Below the pieces are notes generated by a model that was given only the letters and a program-made list of their open reading frames with translations, ran no database searches and was not told where the DNA came from. From Candidatus Omnitrophota bacterium (GTDB lineage Bacteria; Omnitrophota; JACPQZ01), in the NCBI GenBank assembly GCA_016190205.1, contig JACPQZ010000065.1:1-30888 (forward strand): a stretch of 30,888 nucleotides of DNA. Reading direction: 5' to 3'. Below are positions 1-7,580 of this stretch, one piece after another. Every line of letters begins with the position of its first letter. Position 1 is the first letter of the stretch. A program made the position numbers and the translations under genes.

Positions 1-702
1 GGCTACTACGGCTGGCAGCAGCAGAAGCGCGCGCCGTCGGTGCAGGGAGTTTTGGAGAAGGCGCTGGGTGAATTAACCGGTGATCGTATTCAGGTCATCG
101 GCGCCGGCCGCACGGACCGGGGCGTGCACGCCTTAGGTCAGACGGCGCATTTTCGGGCGAGACCTCGCTGGGATGAAAAGACCCTGCTCCGTGCCTTGAA
201 CGCGCGCCTGCCCAGGGATGTGCGGATACTCGACCTCCGGCTGGCGCCCCGCAGTTTTCACGCGCGCTATCAAGCCAGGGAAAAATATTACTGCTACACC
301 GTTTTAAACCGTCCGGATCCATCGCCCCTCTTGAGACGGACGAGCTGGCACGTGCCTGATCGTCTCAACGTGCGTTTGATGCGGCTGGCTGCGCGGGGGC
401 TCCGGGGACGCCGCGACTTTCGCTCGTTTCAGCGGAGGAGTTCTGAAAGGGAGGGAAGGTCACCCGTCAGAAACCTGACTCGCCTGGATATCGAACGTCA
501 TGGGCCCCTTATTACCTTTCACCTCGAGGGCGATGGTTTTCTGTACACGATGGCGCGCTCCCTGGTCGGACTTTTGGTGGAGGTGGGCAGAGGCCGGCTC
601 GGCGTCTCCGGCGCGCGTTCGATTTTAGAGGCGCGCGATCGCCGCTCGTGCCCCAAGGCAGCGCCTGGTTATGGGCTCTGTCTCATGCGGGTTGCTTATT
701 GA
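1..702 (+). CDS. truA: tRNA pseudouridine(38-40) synthase TruA, 5'-truncated by window
   Basis: TruA converts uridines 38-40 of the tRNA anticodon arm to pseudouridine in the cytoplasm. The reading frame is open from base 1, and the first visible residues (GYYGWQQQ) match the family's N-terminal D-G-x-x-x-x-G-W-Q motif, so only about ten residues are missing. The GTG at 40 is therefore internal, not the start. The catalytic aspartate lies in the GRTDRGVHA motif (Asp codon at 115-117). The segment with FHLEGDGFLYTMAR fits the conserved second half of the fold, and the gene ends normally with TGA at 700-702. The order truA-rplM-rpsI is a widespread bacterial arrangement, which supports the call. 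No frameshift or repeat intrusion is visible. Confidence 0.95.
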   Translation, partial: GYYGWQQQKRAPSVQGVLEKALGELTGDRIQVIGAGRTDRGVHALGQTAHFRARPRWDEKTLLRALNARLPRDVRILDLRLAPRSFHARYQAREKYYCYTVLNRPDPSPLLRRTSWHVPDRLNVRLMRLAARGLRGRRDFRSFQRRSSEREGRSPVRNLTRLDIERHGPLITFHLEGDGFLYTMARSLVGLLVEVGRGRLGVSGARSILEARDRRSCPKAAPGYGLCLMRVAY

Positions 703-710
703 TGCGAGCG

Positions 711-739
711 TTGACAAACTATATGGTCTATGATAACAT
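711..739 (+). promoter_or_regulatory. Sigma-70-type promoter for rplM-rpsI with extended -10
   Basis: A perfect TTGACA (711-716) is followed, after 17 bp, by TAACAT (734-739). A TG at 731-732 forms an extended -10. The expected transcription start is near 746, giving a leader of about 40 nt before the rplM ATG at 784. No Shine-Dalgarno sequence stands out in that leader. The assignment rests on consensus matching only. Confidence 0.6.
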
Positions 740-783
740 TAAACCTTTGTCCCACTTAATGTTGAACAAATACCTAACTTATT

Positions 784-1311
784 ATGATTAAGACATTTGT
801 AACAAAGCCCAGGCCGGAAAAGCGCGAGTGGGTGCTTTTGGACGCCCAAGATCAAGTGTTGGGACGGCTCGCTACCCGTGCGGCCATCCTGTTGAGAGGT
901 AAAGACAGGCCCACCTACACGCCCCATGTTGACGGGGGGCGCGGTGTCGTGGTGATTAACGCGGAAAAAATACGTACGACAGGCCAAAAACTGACGCAGA
1001 AGATATATACGCGTTATTCGGGTTACCCGGGCGGAATCAGGAGAAGGTCGCTCCAGGAGATGCTGGAAAGATTTCCGCAACGAGTGTTTGAGCACGCGGT
1101 GAAGGGGATGCTCCCTAACAGCAAGATGGGCCGGAGGCTTATGACGCACCTGCGGGTATATGTGGGGCCCGAGCATGAGCAACAGGCGCAGCTCGTCGTC
1201 CGGAATCAAACCGGTACGAAAGAGGAAGGAAGAAGGGCGAAGGACGAAGGACAAGCGAAAATGAACCCAAAACCAATTGCCAGCGACCAGCAACCAGCGA
1301 CCAGCGACTAA
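784..1311 (+). CDS. rplM: 50S ribosomal protein L13 with repeat-derived C-terminal tail
   Basis: L13 is an early-assembling protein of the large ribosomal subunit. The family hallmarks are present: [16 protein letters not shown] near residues 17-32, the [16 protein letters not shown] stretch, RYSGYPGG, and the [14 protein letters not shown] helix. The usual length is about 142-150 residues, but this one is 175. The extra tail after about residue 144 is encoded by tandem GAAGGAC-like and CCAGCGA-like units (1223-1310), not by L13-like sequence. The ATG at 784 gives the normal N-terminus, although no clear ribosome binding site precedes it. The stop (1309-1311) is separated by one base from the rpsI start, so the two are probably translationally coupled. 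Confidence 0.95.
   Translation: MIKTFVTKPRPEKREWVLLDAQDQVLGRLATRAAILLRGKDRPTYTPHVDGGRGVVVINAEKIRTTGQKLTQKIYTRYSGYPGGIRRRSLQEMLERFPQRVFEHAVKGMLPNSKMGRRLMTHLRVYVGPEHEQQAQLVVRNQTGTKEEGRRAKDEGQAKMNPKPIASDQQPATSD
1223..1310 (+). repeat. Heptamer-type tandem repeats inside the 3' end of rplM
   Basis: The first part consists of GAAGGAC-like units (about 1223-1253). The second part consists of CCAGCGA/CCAGCAA units (about 1280-1308). The array is translated as the last roughly 30 residues of L13 and stops just before the rpsI ATG. The CCAG family recurs at 9101-9150 and 27011-27065. Confidence 0.75.
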
Positions 1312-1312
1312 C

Positions 1313-1708
1313 ATGGCTACTATATCTACCTATTACGGAACAGGACGTCGCAAAGAAGCGACTGCCAAGGTTTGGATAACCCCTGGTGGATCGGACTTTG
1401 TGGTGAACGGGAGAAAACTCACAGAGCATTTTCCCCGTGAGACGCTGGTTGCGCTCATTAAACAGCCCCTCGTGGCTGTCAGTAAAACAGAGGGTATAGG
1501 TGTACGTGTCCGAGTGAGCGGAGGCGGAATCAGCGGTCAGGCGGGGGCTGTGCGGCATGGTCTCTCCAGGGCCCTTATTGCCTTGAGCGCTGAATTTCGG
1601 CGGCCCTTGAAGGAGGGGGGCTTCTTGACGCGCGATTCACGCATGAAGGAGCGCAAGAAGTACGGCCGCAAGCGGGCGCGCAAGAGCTTCCAGTTTTCAA
1701 AGCGGTAG
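1313..1708 (+). CDS. rpsI: 30S ribosomal protein S9
   Basis: S9 is a small-subunit protein whose C-terminal tail reaches the P-site tRNA. The 131-residue product has the usual length. It shows the N-terminal YYGTGRRKEATAKV motif, the GGGISGQAGAVRHGLSRAL signature, and the basic C-terminus ending KSFQFSKR (canonical ...FSKR). The ATG at 1313 is chosen over an upstream TTG at 1277. The TTG frame only adds repeat-encoded residues, while the ATG gives the standard N-terminus. Upstream bases are repeat DNA without an AGGAGG-like site, so initiation probably depends on coupling to rplM, which ends at 1311. Confidence 0.96.
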   Translation: MATISTYYGTGRRKEATAKVWITPGGSDFVVNGRKLTEHFPRETLVALIKQPLVAVSKTEGIGVRVRVSGGGISGQAGAVRHGLSRALIALSAEFRRPLKEGGFLTRDSRMKERKKYGRKRARKSFQFSKR

Positions 1709-1749
1709 GAGACTTGACGAGAACATAAGCGACAAAGATCAAATTCATA

Positions 1750-1806
1750 AAGCCTGTTTTGTCCTGCGTCACGCCCCGCAGATTGACAAAACAGGCTTAT
1801 TATTTT
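1750..1806 (+). terminator. Rho-independent terminator after rpsI
   Basis: A perfect 14-bp stem pairs 1750-1763 with 1785-1798 (AAGCCTGTTTTGTC and its complement). It is extended by an inner 5-bp stem (1764-1768 with 1777-1781) after a 3-nt bulge. The downstream strand continues into a T-rich run, TATTATTTT. It separates the ribosomal-protein unit from the arginine cluster. Confidence 0.85.
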
Positions 1807-1833
1807 ACAATCAAAGTTTCAGTCGTATATAAG
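1804..1833 (+). promoter_or_regulatory. Candidate promoter for the arginine cluster
   Basis: TTTACA (1804-1809) lies at the end of the terminator's T tract. TATATA (1826-1831, 16-bp spacing) or TATAAG (1828-1833, 18-bp spacing) follows. Transcription would start near 1838-1841, giving an unusually short leader of about 10 nt before argC. No ARG-box-like palindrome was recognised. Confidence 0.45.
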
Positions 1834-1850
1834 AGATATAGGTGCCATCT

Positions 1851-2879
1851 ATGTCAGTGAAAGTGGGCATTGTCGGTGTAACCGGATATTCGGGAGAGAA
1901 TCTGATTCGGATCCTGGCCAAGCATGGTAAGACCAAAATTGCCTGTGCCATGAGCCGGAGCATTGAGGAGCCCACTCCTGTGGGCAAGCGCTTTCCGGCG
2001 TTATCCGGGCAACTGGAGCTGGACATCCTGCCTCTGGATGAGGAGGCCTTGGCCAGGGCCTGCGACGTGGTATTTCTGGCGCTGCCGCATACCGAATCGA
2101 TGGAGAGGGCGGCGACTCTCATTGAAAAAGGAAAACGGGTAGTGGATCTCGCGGCGGATTTTCGTCTAAAGGACCCGTCCCTGTTTCAAAAATGGTATGG
2201 AAAGGCACACGCCGCACGCGACCTCTTAAGAGATGCAGCGTACGGACTCACGGAGCTCAACGCAAGCGAGATCCGCAAGGCGCGGCTCATTGCCAACCCG
2301 GGATGCTACGCCACGAGCGTCATCCTGGCTGTAGCCCCGCTCATCCGGGCGGGGTATCTGGCGGAGGGCGAGTTCATTGCAGACGCAAAGAGCGGGATAA
2401 CGGGCGCCGGCCGCGCTTTGAACGCCGATTTCCATTTCCCGGAAATGGATGGAAACGCCTGGCCCTATCGTGTCAACCGGCACGCCCACCAGCCCGAGAT
2501 GGAGCAGTGTCTTTCGGGCTTGGGGAACGGTCCTGTGCGCGTCATTTTTACGCCGCAGGTGATCCCGGTTTCAAGAGGGATTTTGACGACCGTCTACGCG
2601 CGGCTCGTATCGGCATGGGATACCGCGCGCCTTCTGCAGGAATATAAGGAGTTTTATGCCCAGTCGGTCTTCGTGAGGGTGAGGGAAGAAGGGTATTGGC
2701 CGCATCTCAAGGACGTGGAGAGGACCAATTTCTGTGATATCTCGCTGTCCGTCGACGAGACGGGAAAACGCGTGATTATCGTCTCCGCGATCGACAACCT
2801 GATCAAGGGCGCGAGCGGGCAGGCGGTGCAGAACTTGAACTGCATGTTTGGCTGGGAGGAGTCGGAGGGTCTTTTGTGA
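1851..2879 (+). CDS. argC: N-acetyl-gamma-glutamyl-phosphate reductase
   Basis: ArgC makes the NADPH-dependent reduction of N-acetylglutamyl-5-phosphate to the semialdehyde, third step of arginine synthesis. The N-terminal nucleotide-binding motif GVTGYSGENLIR, the catalytic cysteine in NPGCYATS (Cys152 from this start) and the HQPEMEQ histidine motif are all visible. At 342 residues it is normal length. I prefer ATG 1851 because AGGTG (1840-1844) sits 6 nt upstream. A GTG at 1842 would add three residues and cannot be excluded. The gene's stop overlaps the argJ start (GTGA at 2876-2879), so it is the first gene of a coupled arginine operon. Confidence 0.96.
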   Translation: MSVKVGIVGVTGYSGENLIRILAKHGKTKIACAMSRSIEEPTPVGKRFPALSGQLELDILPLDEEALARACDVVFLALPHTESMERAATLIEKGKRVVDLAADFRLKDPSLFQKWYGKAHAARDLLRDAAYGLTELNASEIRKARLIANPGCYATSVILAVAPLIRAGYLAEGEFIADAKSGITGAGRALNADFHFPEMDGNAWPYRVNRHAHQPEMEQCLSGLGNGPVRVIFTPQVIPVSRGILTTVYARLVSAWDTARLLQEYKEFYAQSVFVRVREEGYWPHLKDVERTNFCDISLSVDETGKRVIIVSAIDNLIKGASGQAVQNLNCMFGWEESEGLL

Positions 2880-4090
2880 GTTTTGAGCTTCGGACGGTTT
2901 CAGGAGGCGTCACGGCCGCCAAGGGATTTCTGGCCTGCGGTATGCCGTGCGGGATTAAGAGGACAGGCCGGCCGGATTTGGCCTTGATCTGGGCCGAGCG
3001 GCCTGCCCGGGCGGCCGCCGTCTTCACCCGCAACCGTTTTAGGGCGCATCCGGTGCGGCTGGACATGGCCCGCCTCAGGCAGGGGGTGGCACAGGCAGTC
3101 CTCATCAACAGCGGGAATGCCAACTGCCTCACGGGCCGCAGGGGTTACCGGCGGACTCTGCTTTTGTCAAAGCGGGCAGCCAAGATACTCAAGGTGCCCG
3201 AGTACCGCCTGTTTTTATTTTCGACAGGGGTGATCGGAATCCCCCTGCCCGCAGACAAGATCGAGATGGCTCTCCCTGAACTCGTTGAAGGCTTAAGCCG
3301 TGAGGGTGCGGGCCCGGCGGCGCAGGCCATTCTTACGACGGACAGGGTGCGTAAAGAGATCGCGGTCCGCTTTAAGGCGGGCGGGCGCACGGTCACCCTG
3401 GGCGGGATGGCGAAGGGCTCTGGGATGATCCAGCCGAATATGGCGACGATGCTTGCCTTTCTCACGACGGATGCGGTGATCGGTCTTTCCGCGCTTCGGA
3501 AGGCACTGGCGGAAAGTTGCCGGAGGTCTTTTAACCACATCAGTGTAGACGGCCAGATGAGCACGAACGATTCCGTGCTTCTGTTGGCGAACGGACTCGC
3601 CTTAAACCGCGCCGTTCGCCCGGCGGGCCGTGACTTTGAGGTATTTCAGAGGGCGCTGGATTTCGTAACGGCGAGGCTTGCGGAGATGATTGTGTCGGAT
3701 GGCGAAGGGGTGACGCGGCTCATGAAGGTATGTGTCCGGAGGGCGGCGAGCCCTGATGAGGCGGAGCGCGTGGCCTTAAGCGTGGTCAATTCTCCCCTCG
3801 TGAAAACCATGCTGAGCGGGGGCGATCCCAATTGGGGCCGCGTGCTTCAGGCCGTGGGGGCCACCCGGGTGCCGTTTGCCCCGGACAAGGTGAAGGTGAG
3901 TTTTGATTCGCATCCCGTATTTGCGAAAGGAGAGCGCACGCGCTATTCGAGAAGCAAGCTCAAAGGCGTGTTCAAACGCCGCATCGTGCCCATTCTGATT
4001 GAACTCGGCCGCGGGAAGTACTCTTGTGAGAAGCTGGGGGCGGACCTTTCTCCACTCTATGTCCGCGTCAACGCCCGCTATGGAACATAG
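2876..4090 (+). CDS. argJ: Glutamate N-acetyltransferase / ornithine acetyltransferase
   Basis: ArgJ transfers the acetyl group from N-acetylornithine to glutamate, closing the acetyl cycle; some members also use acetyl-CoA. The frame carries the NSGNANCLTG motif and the self-cleavage motif KGSGMIQPNMATML. Cleavage would fall between Ala190 and the nucleophile Thr191, giving alpha and beta chains. The NWGR motif occurs in the second half. Its 404 residues are typical. It starts at GTG 2876, overlapping argC by 4 nt, with GGAGGG (2864-2869) 6 nt upstream. No argE or argA is in the window, consistent with a cyclic pathway. Whether it is mono- or bifunctional cannot be told from sequence. Confidence 0.95.
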   Translation: MSFELRTVSGGVTAAKGFLACGMPCGIKRTGRPDLALIWAERPARAAAVFTRNRFRAHPVRLDMARLRQGVAQAVLINSGNANCLTGRRGYRRTLLLSKRAAKILKVPEYRLFLFSTGVIGIPLPADKIEMALPELVEGLSREGAGPAAQAILTTDRVRKEIAVRFKAGGRTVTLGGMAKGSGMIQPNMATMLAFLTTDAVIGLSALRKALAESCRRSFNHISVDGQMSTNDSVLLLANGLALNRAVRPAGRDFEVFQRALDFVTARLAEMIVSDGEGVTRLMKVCVRRAASPDEAERVALSVVNSPLVKTMLSGGDPNWGRVLQAVGATRVPFAPDKVKVSFDSHPVFAKGERTRYSRSKLKGVFKRRIVPILIELGRGKYSCEKLGADLSPLYVRVNARYGT

Positions 4091-4096
4091 GTTTGT

Positions 4097-4978
4097 ATGG
4101 AACAATTCATAGAAAAGGCTGACGTCCTGATCGAGGCCCTGCCCTATATCCGCTCGTTTCAGGGAAAGGTGGTGGTGGTCAAGTACGGGGGAGCCGCCTT
4201 AAACCAGGACGAAGTCAGAAAGAGCATCTTCCAGGATCTCATTTTCATGCGGCTTGTGGGGATCCGCCCCGTCCTCATCCATGGCGGCGGGAAAGAGATC
4301 AGCGAAGAGATCCGCAAGCTGGGGAAGGAGCCCCGTTTTGTGGCGGGCCTGCGCGTGACCGACCGTGAGACCATCGAGGTTGTCGAGCGGACCCTGGGCG
4401 CCATCAACCAGCGTATCACAGAGGAGGTTGTTCAACTCGGCGGCCGCGCGCGCGGGATGAGCGGCAAGGAGGATAAGATCTTTTTTGCCAAGAAGTACGA
4501 GGCGCAGGAAGACGTGGGTTTTGTGGGCCGCATCACGTTTGTGCATGCCGCACCCGTGGAAAAGGTGGTGCGCCAGAACATCATCCCGATCGTCACGCCG
4601 CTTGGGCTGGGGCAAGACGGTGAGGCGTATAACATCAATGCCGATGAGGCCAGCGCGCAGCTCGCGGTGGGTCTGGGCGCGGAGAAACTGGTCCTCCTCA
4701 CCGACGTGGCGGGAATTTTGAAAGACCCCGAAAACCCCGCAAGCCTTGTCACGCACGTGGGGCTCGCGGAGATCCCCGCCTTGATCGAGCGCGGGGTGGT
4801 CCAGGATGGGATGATCCCCAAGACGCAGTCTGCCTCCGAGGCGATCGCGGGCGGGGTTAAAAAGGTGCACGTGCTGGATGGGCGGATCAAACATTCCCTG
4901 CTCCTCGAAATCTTTACGGATAAGGGTGTCGGAACGGAGATCGTGAAGGAAAATGGAGACACAGGAACACCACGCTAA
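4097..4978 (+). CDS. argB: Acetylglutamate kinase
   Basis: ArgB phosphorylates N-acetylglutamate with ATP, the usual committed and often arginine-inhibited step. The amino-acid-kinase motifs are clear: VVVKYGGAAL near residue 24, VLIHGGGKEIS near residue 55, and NINADEASAQLA in the substrate and ATP region. The N-terminal helix before the VKYGG strand (ADVLIEALPYIRSFQGK) resembles that of arginine-sensitive, hexameric NAGKs, so feedback inhibition is possible but unproven. Its 293 residues are normal. It begins 6 nt after argJ and overlaps argD by 26 nt. Confidence 0.96.
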   Translation: MEQFIEKADVLIEALPYIRSFQGKVVVVKYGGAALNQDEVRKSIFQDLIFMRLVGIRPVLIHGGGKEISEEIRKLGKEPRFVAGLRVTDRETIEVVERTLGAINQRITEEVVQLGGRARGMSGKEDKIFFAKKYEAQEDVGFVGRITFVHAAPVEKVVRQNIIPIVTPLGLGQDGEAYNINADEASAQLAVGLGAEKLVLLTDVAGILKDPENPASLVTHVGLAEIPALIERGVVQDGMIPKTQSASEAIAGGVKKVHVLDGRIKHSLLLEIFTDKGVGTEIVKENGDTGTPR

Positions 4979-6176
4979 CGGCGCGATGAGTGCCGCCATA
5001 GAGATGTCGGGCACCTACGTACAGCCCACCTATGACCGGAGCCCTTTGGTCATCTCCAAGGGCAAGGGCTCGTGGGTGTGGGATCTTACGGGCAGACGCT
5101 ATCTGGATTTTTTTCCCGGGTGGGCCGCGAGCGGGCTCGGTCACTGCCACCCCCGGGTCATGAACGCCCTGCGCGATCAGGTGGGAAAGATCCTGCACGT
5201 CCCGAACAATTATTTCACAGTGGCCCAGGGAAGGCTCGCCGAAAAAATTATTCAAACGAGCTTTCCGGGCAAGGTATTTTTTGCCAACAGCGGGGCCGAG
5301 GCGAACGAGGCCGCGGTGAAGCTCGCCCGGCGCTGGGGGGGTAAGGACCGGTATGAGATTATCACGATGGCGGGCTCATTCCACGGGCGGACCCTGGCCA
5401 TGGTCTCTGCCACCGGGCAGGCCAAGGTGGCGTCAGGCTTTGAACCGCTCCCTGAAGGGTTTGTCCACGTCCCCTTCAATGACATGGAGGCTGTGCGGCG
5501 CGTGTTTAACAAGAAGACCGCTGCGGTCCTCCTTGAGTTTATCCAGGGCGAGGGGGGGATCCGGGAGGCGGAACCCGGATTTGTTCGCGACCTCGCGGCA
5601 TTTTGTAAGGAAAAAAATCTTCTCCTCATGGCAGACGAAGTCCAGTCGGGGATGGGACGCACCGGGAAGTATTATGCCTGGCAGCATTATGGAGTGACGC
5701 CGGACGTCATGACACTGGCTAAGAGCCTGGGGGGCGGGTTTCCGATCGGTGCGATGGTGGCGGGATCAAGGGTTCAGGATACCTTAGGTCCGGGGTCGCA
5801 CGGGTCCACCTTCGGCGGGAGTCCGCTCGCCTGCCGCGCCGGGCTCGCGGCTTTTGAGGCTATCGAGCGGGAGGGTTTGCTCAAGCAGGCGTCGCTTATG
5901 GGAGAATTTTTGAAGATGGAACTGGAAAAGCTGAAGGGGGGATCGAGCCCGGTCGTGGCGGTGCGCGGCAGGGGGCTCATGCTGGGCGTTGAACTCAACT
6001 CGCCGGGCGCCGGGGTCGTCGCGCGCGCCCGCGAGCAGGGCCTCTTGATCAATTGCACCCAGGAAAAGATCCTGCGCATTCTGCCGGCCCTAACCGTCAC
6101 GCGGGGCGAGATCAAAAAGGCGGTCCGGATTCTGACCCGCGTGTTGGGAGCCCAGGAGACCCCCCATGCTTCCTGA
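4953..6176 (+). CDS. argD: Acetylornithine aminotransferase
   Basis: This class-III PLP aminotransferase converts N-acetylglutamate semialdehyde to N-acetylornithine. PLP-site features are visible: SGAEANEAAVKLAR, EFIQGEGG, ADEVQSGMGRTG, and the Schiff-base lysine in LAKSLGGG (Lys257). The 407 residues are close to the family norm. ATG 4953 overlaps argB by 26 nt, and GAAGGA lies only 2 nt upstream of it. ATG 4986, just after the argB stop, would remove 11 residues and is a real alternative. In lineages using DapC/ArgD, the enzyme also serves lysine synthesis; here dapL makes that unnecessary. Confidence 0.94.
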   Translation: METQEHHANGAMSAAIEMSGTYVQPTYDRSPLVISKGKGSWVWDLTGRRYLDFFPGWAASGLGHCHPRVMNALRDQVGKILHVPNNYFTVAQGRLAEKIIQTSFPGKVFFANSGAEANEAAVKLARRWGGKDRYEIITMAGSFHGRTLAMVSATGQAKVASGFEPLPEGFVHVPFNDMEAVRRVFNKKTAAVLLEFIQGEGGIREAEPGFVRDLAAFCKEKNLLLMADEVQSGMGRTGKYYAWQHYGVTPDVMTLAKSLGGGFPIGAMVAGSRVQDTLGPGSHGSTFGGSPLACRAGLAAFEAIEREGLLKQASLMGEFLKMELEKLKGGSSPVVAVRGRGLMLGVELNSPGAGVVARAREQGLLINCTQEKILRILPALTVTRGEIKKAVRILTRVLGAQETPHAS

Positions 6177-6567
6177 CCTATTGTTTTCGGTGCTGTGCGA
6201 TGAGGTCCGTCGGGAACACAACGGAAAGTTTATCCTCATCGGACTCTTTGAGGTCATTGGCACGCACACCTTGCCCGCTGTCCATCCCAAGCTCACGGTG
6301 GTGAACCGCTGGGCAGGCGGGACAGGTGAATACAAACAACAGATCAGGATTATTTCCGGAGAGAACGACGCAGTGATCGCCCGTGACAAAGAGGTGGGTT
6401 TCACCCTCAAGGACACGCGCCGCAGTCATACGGTCGTGAGCGTCTTTCAAGGCCTGCGTTTCGAACGGTCCGGGACTTACTGGGTGGAGACGCTCCTGAT
6501 GGGCGAGTTGAAGCTTCGGTACCCGTTTGAAGTTGTGGTCGTCGCACAGAAACAAAGTAAAAAGTGA
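6166..6567 (+). CDS. Small DUF6941-like protein of unknown function
   Basis: A 133-residue soluble protein overlapping argD by 11 nt and therefore likely co-translated with it. The N-terminal pattern (LLFSVLCDEVRREHNGKF, then ILIGLFE and a VHPKL turn) and the C-terminal GTYWVETLLMGELKLRYPFEV resemble what I know of the DUF6941 family. It looks mostly beta-rich. No catalytic motif, signal peptide or membrane segment is visible. It sits between argD and argF, interrupting an otherwise canonical arginine gene order, but this alone does not establish a role in arginine metabolism. Family assignment is from memory and moderately sure; function is unknown. Confidence 0.75.
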   Translation: MLPDLLFSVLCDEVRREHNGKFILIGLFEVIGTHTLPAVHPKLTVVNRWAGGTGEYKQQIRIISGENDAVIARDKEVGFTLKDTRRSHTVVSVFQGLRFERSGTYWVETLLMGELKLRYPFEVVVVAQKQSKK

Positions 6568-6623
6568 GCCGCCTGAAATTTGCTGATACGGCGGCTCATC
6601 CCGAGGCGCGTAGCGCCGAGGGA
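6565..6623 (+). repeat. Two adjacent hairpins between the DUF6941-like gene and argF
   Basis: The first is a perfect 9-bp stem, TGAGCCGCC (6565-6573) with GGCGGCTCA (6590-6598), including the preceding gene's stop codon. The second is TCCC-GA-GGCGC, loop GTA, GCGCC-GA-GGGA (6599-6623): two stems separated by symmetrical GA/GA mismatches. No T-run follows, so it is more likely an RNA-processing or attenuation structure, or a dispersed palindromic repeat, than a simple terminator. Confidence 0.6.
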
Positions 6624-6665
6624 TCTCAAGAAACAACGTAGAAAGTGAAAACTCAAAAGGCAAAA

Positions 6666-7577
6666 GTGGTCAGGCACCTCCTTTCACTCGAGGCGGCAAG
6701 CGCTGCCTGGATGGAATCTCTTTTCCGGACGGCCCGGGCGCTCAAAAAGAACCGGTCTCACCGGAAGGATCTGGAGTCGAGAACGCTGGGGCTTGTGTTC
6801 AGCAAGCCCTCCACACGGACGCGTATCTCTTTTGAGGTGGCCATGGCGGAGCTGGGGGGGAGAACCACGTTTATGCGCGAGACCGAGGTGGGGATGGGAG
6901 AGCGGGAAGAGATCCGCGATGTGGCCCGGACCCTCTCGAGGTATCTCGCGGGAATTGTGGTGCGCACCCATTCCCAGCGCCATCTGGAGGAGCTGGCCCG
7001 TTATAGCTCTGTTCCGGTTATCAATGGGTTATCGGAAAGCCATCACCCCTGTCAGGCCCTGGCGGATCTTTTTACCATTTGGGAGCTCAAGGGAGGCTTT
7101 AGGGGGATCACCCTTTCTTACGTGGGGGATGGAAACAATGTTCTCAATTCGCTTTTGATGGGCGCGAGCCGTCTGGGGCTCAACGTGTGTGTCGCCTCCC
7201 CAAAGGGGTATGGGCCTAAGCCCTCGCTCATTCGGATGGCCGGGAAGGCGGCGCGGCGCGCGGGGGGTGCGCTCGAGGTGGGCGAGGACCCGAAAAAAGC
7301 CGTCCGCGAGGCCGACTTCGTATACACCGACGTCTGGACCAGCATGGGTTTCGAGGAGGAGAGGGACGAGCGTATCAAGGCGTTCCGTCCCTATCAACTC
7401 AACGCGGGGCTCGTCGCCCACGCCAAAAAAGGGGTGAGGGTCATGCACTGCCTGCCGGCCCACAGGGGGGAGGAGATCACGGGGGCTGTCATCGACGGCC
7501 CCAAGTCCATCGTGTTTGAGCAGGCGGAGAACCGCCTCCACGTGCAGAAAGCGATTTTACTGGACTTGTTGAAATGA
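6666..7577 (+). CDS. argF: Ornithine carbamoyltransferase
   Basis: ArgF condenses ornithine with carbamoyl phosphate to give citrulline. The carbamoyl-phosphate motif SKPSTRTR, the HPCQALADL motif, the DVWTSMG ornithine loop and the HCLPAHRGEE motif with its active-site cysteine are all present. I chose GTG 6666 because AAAAGG (6655-6660) lies 5 nt upstream and the product then begins VRHLLSL, as family members usually do. GTG 6645 would add seven residues without a good ribosome binding site. Length is 303 residues. It is followed by a 258-bp repeat-filled gap before argG, the first large break in the cluster. Confidence 0.95.
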   Translation: MVRHLLSLEAASAAWMESLFRTARALKKNRSHRKDLESRTLGLVFSKPSTRTRISFEVAMAELGGRTTFMRETEVGMGEREEIRDVARTLSRYLAGIVVRTHSQRHLEELARYSSVPVINGLSESHHPCQALADLFTIWELKGGFRGITLSYVGDGNNVLNSLLMGASRLGLNVCVASPKGYGPKPSLIRMAGKAARRAGGALEVGEDPKKAVREADFVYTDVWTSMGFEEERDERIKAFRPYQLNAGLVAHAKKGVRVMHCLPAHRGEEITGAVIDGPKSIVFEQAENRLHVQKAILLDLLK

Positions 7578-7580
7578 TGT

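Noticed and set aside
703-783. tRNA or structured leader between truA and rplM
   Set aside because: No cloverleaf or riboswitch-like pattern was found; only promoter elements stand out.
4485-4721. Small + strand frame inside argB
   Set aside because: It is an alternative-frame shadow rich in arginine and serine, with no start context or family motif.
4199-5014. 271-residue open frame on the minus strand
   Set aside because: It lies wholly opposite argB, which is certain; no family features are visible.
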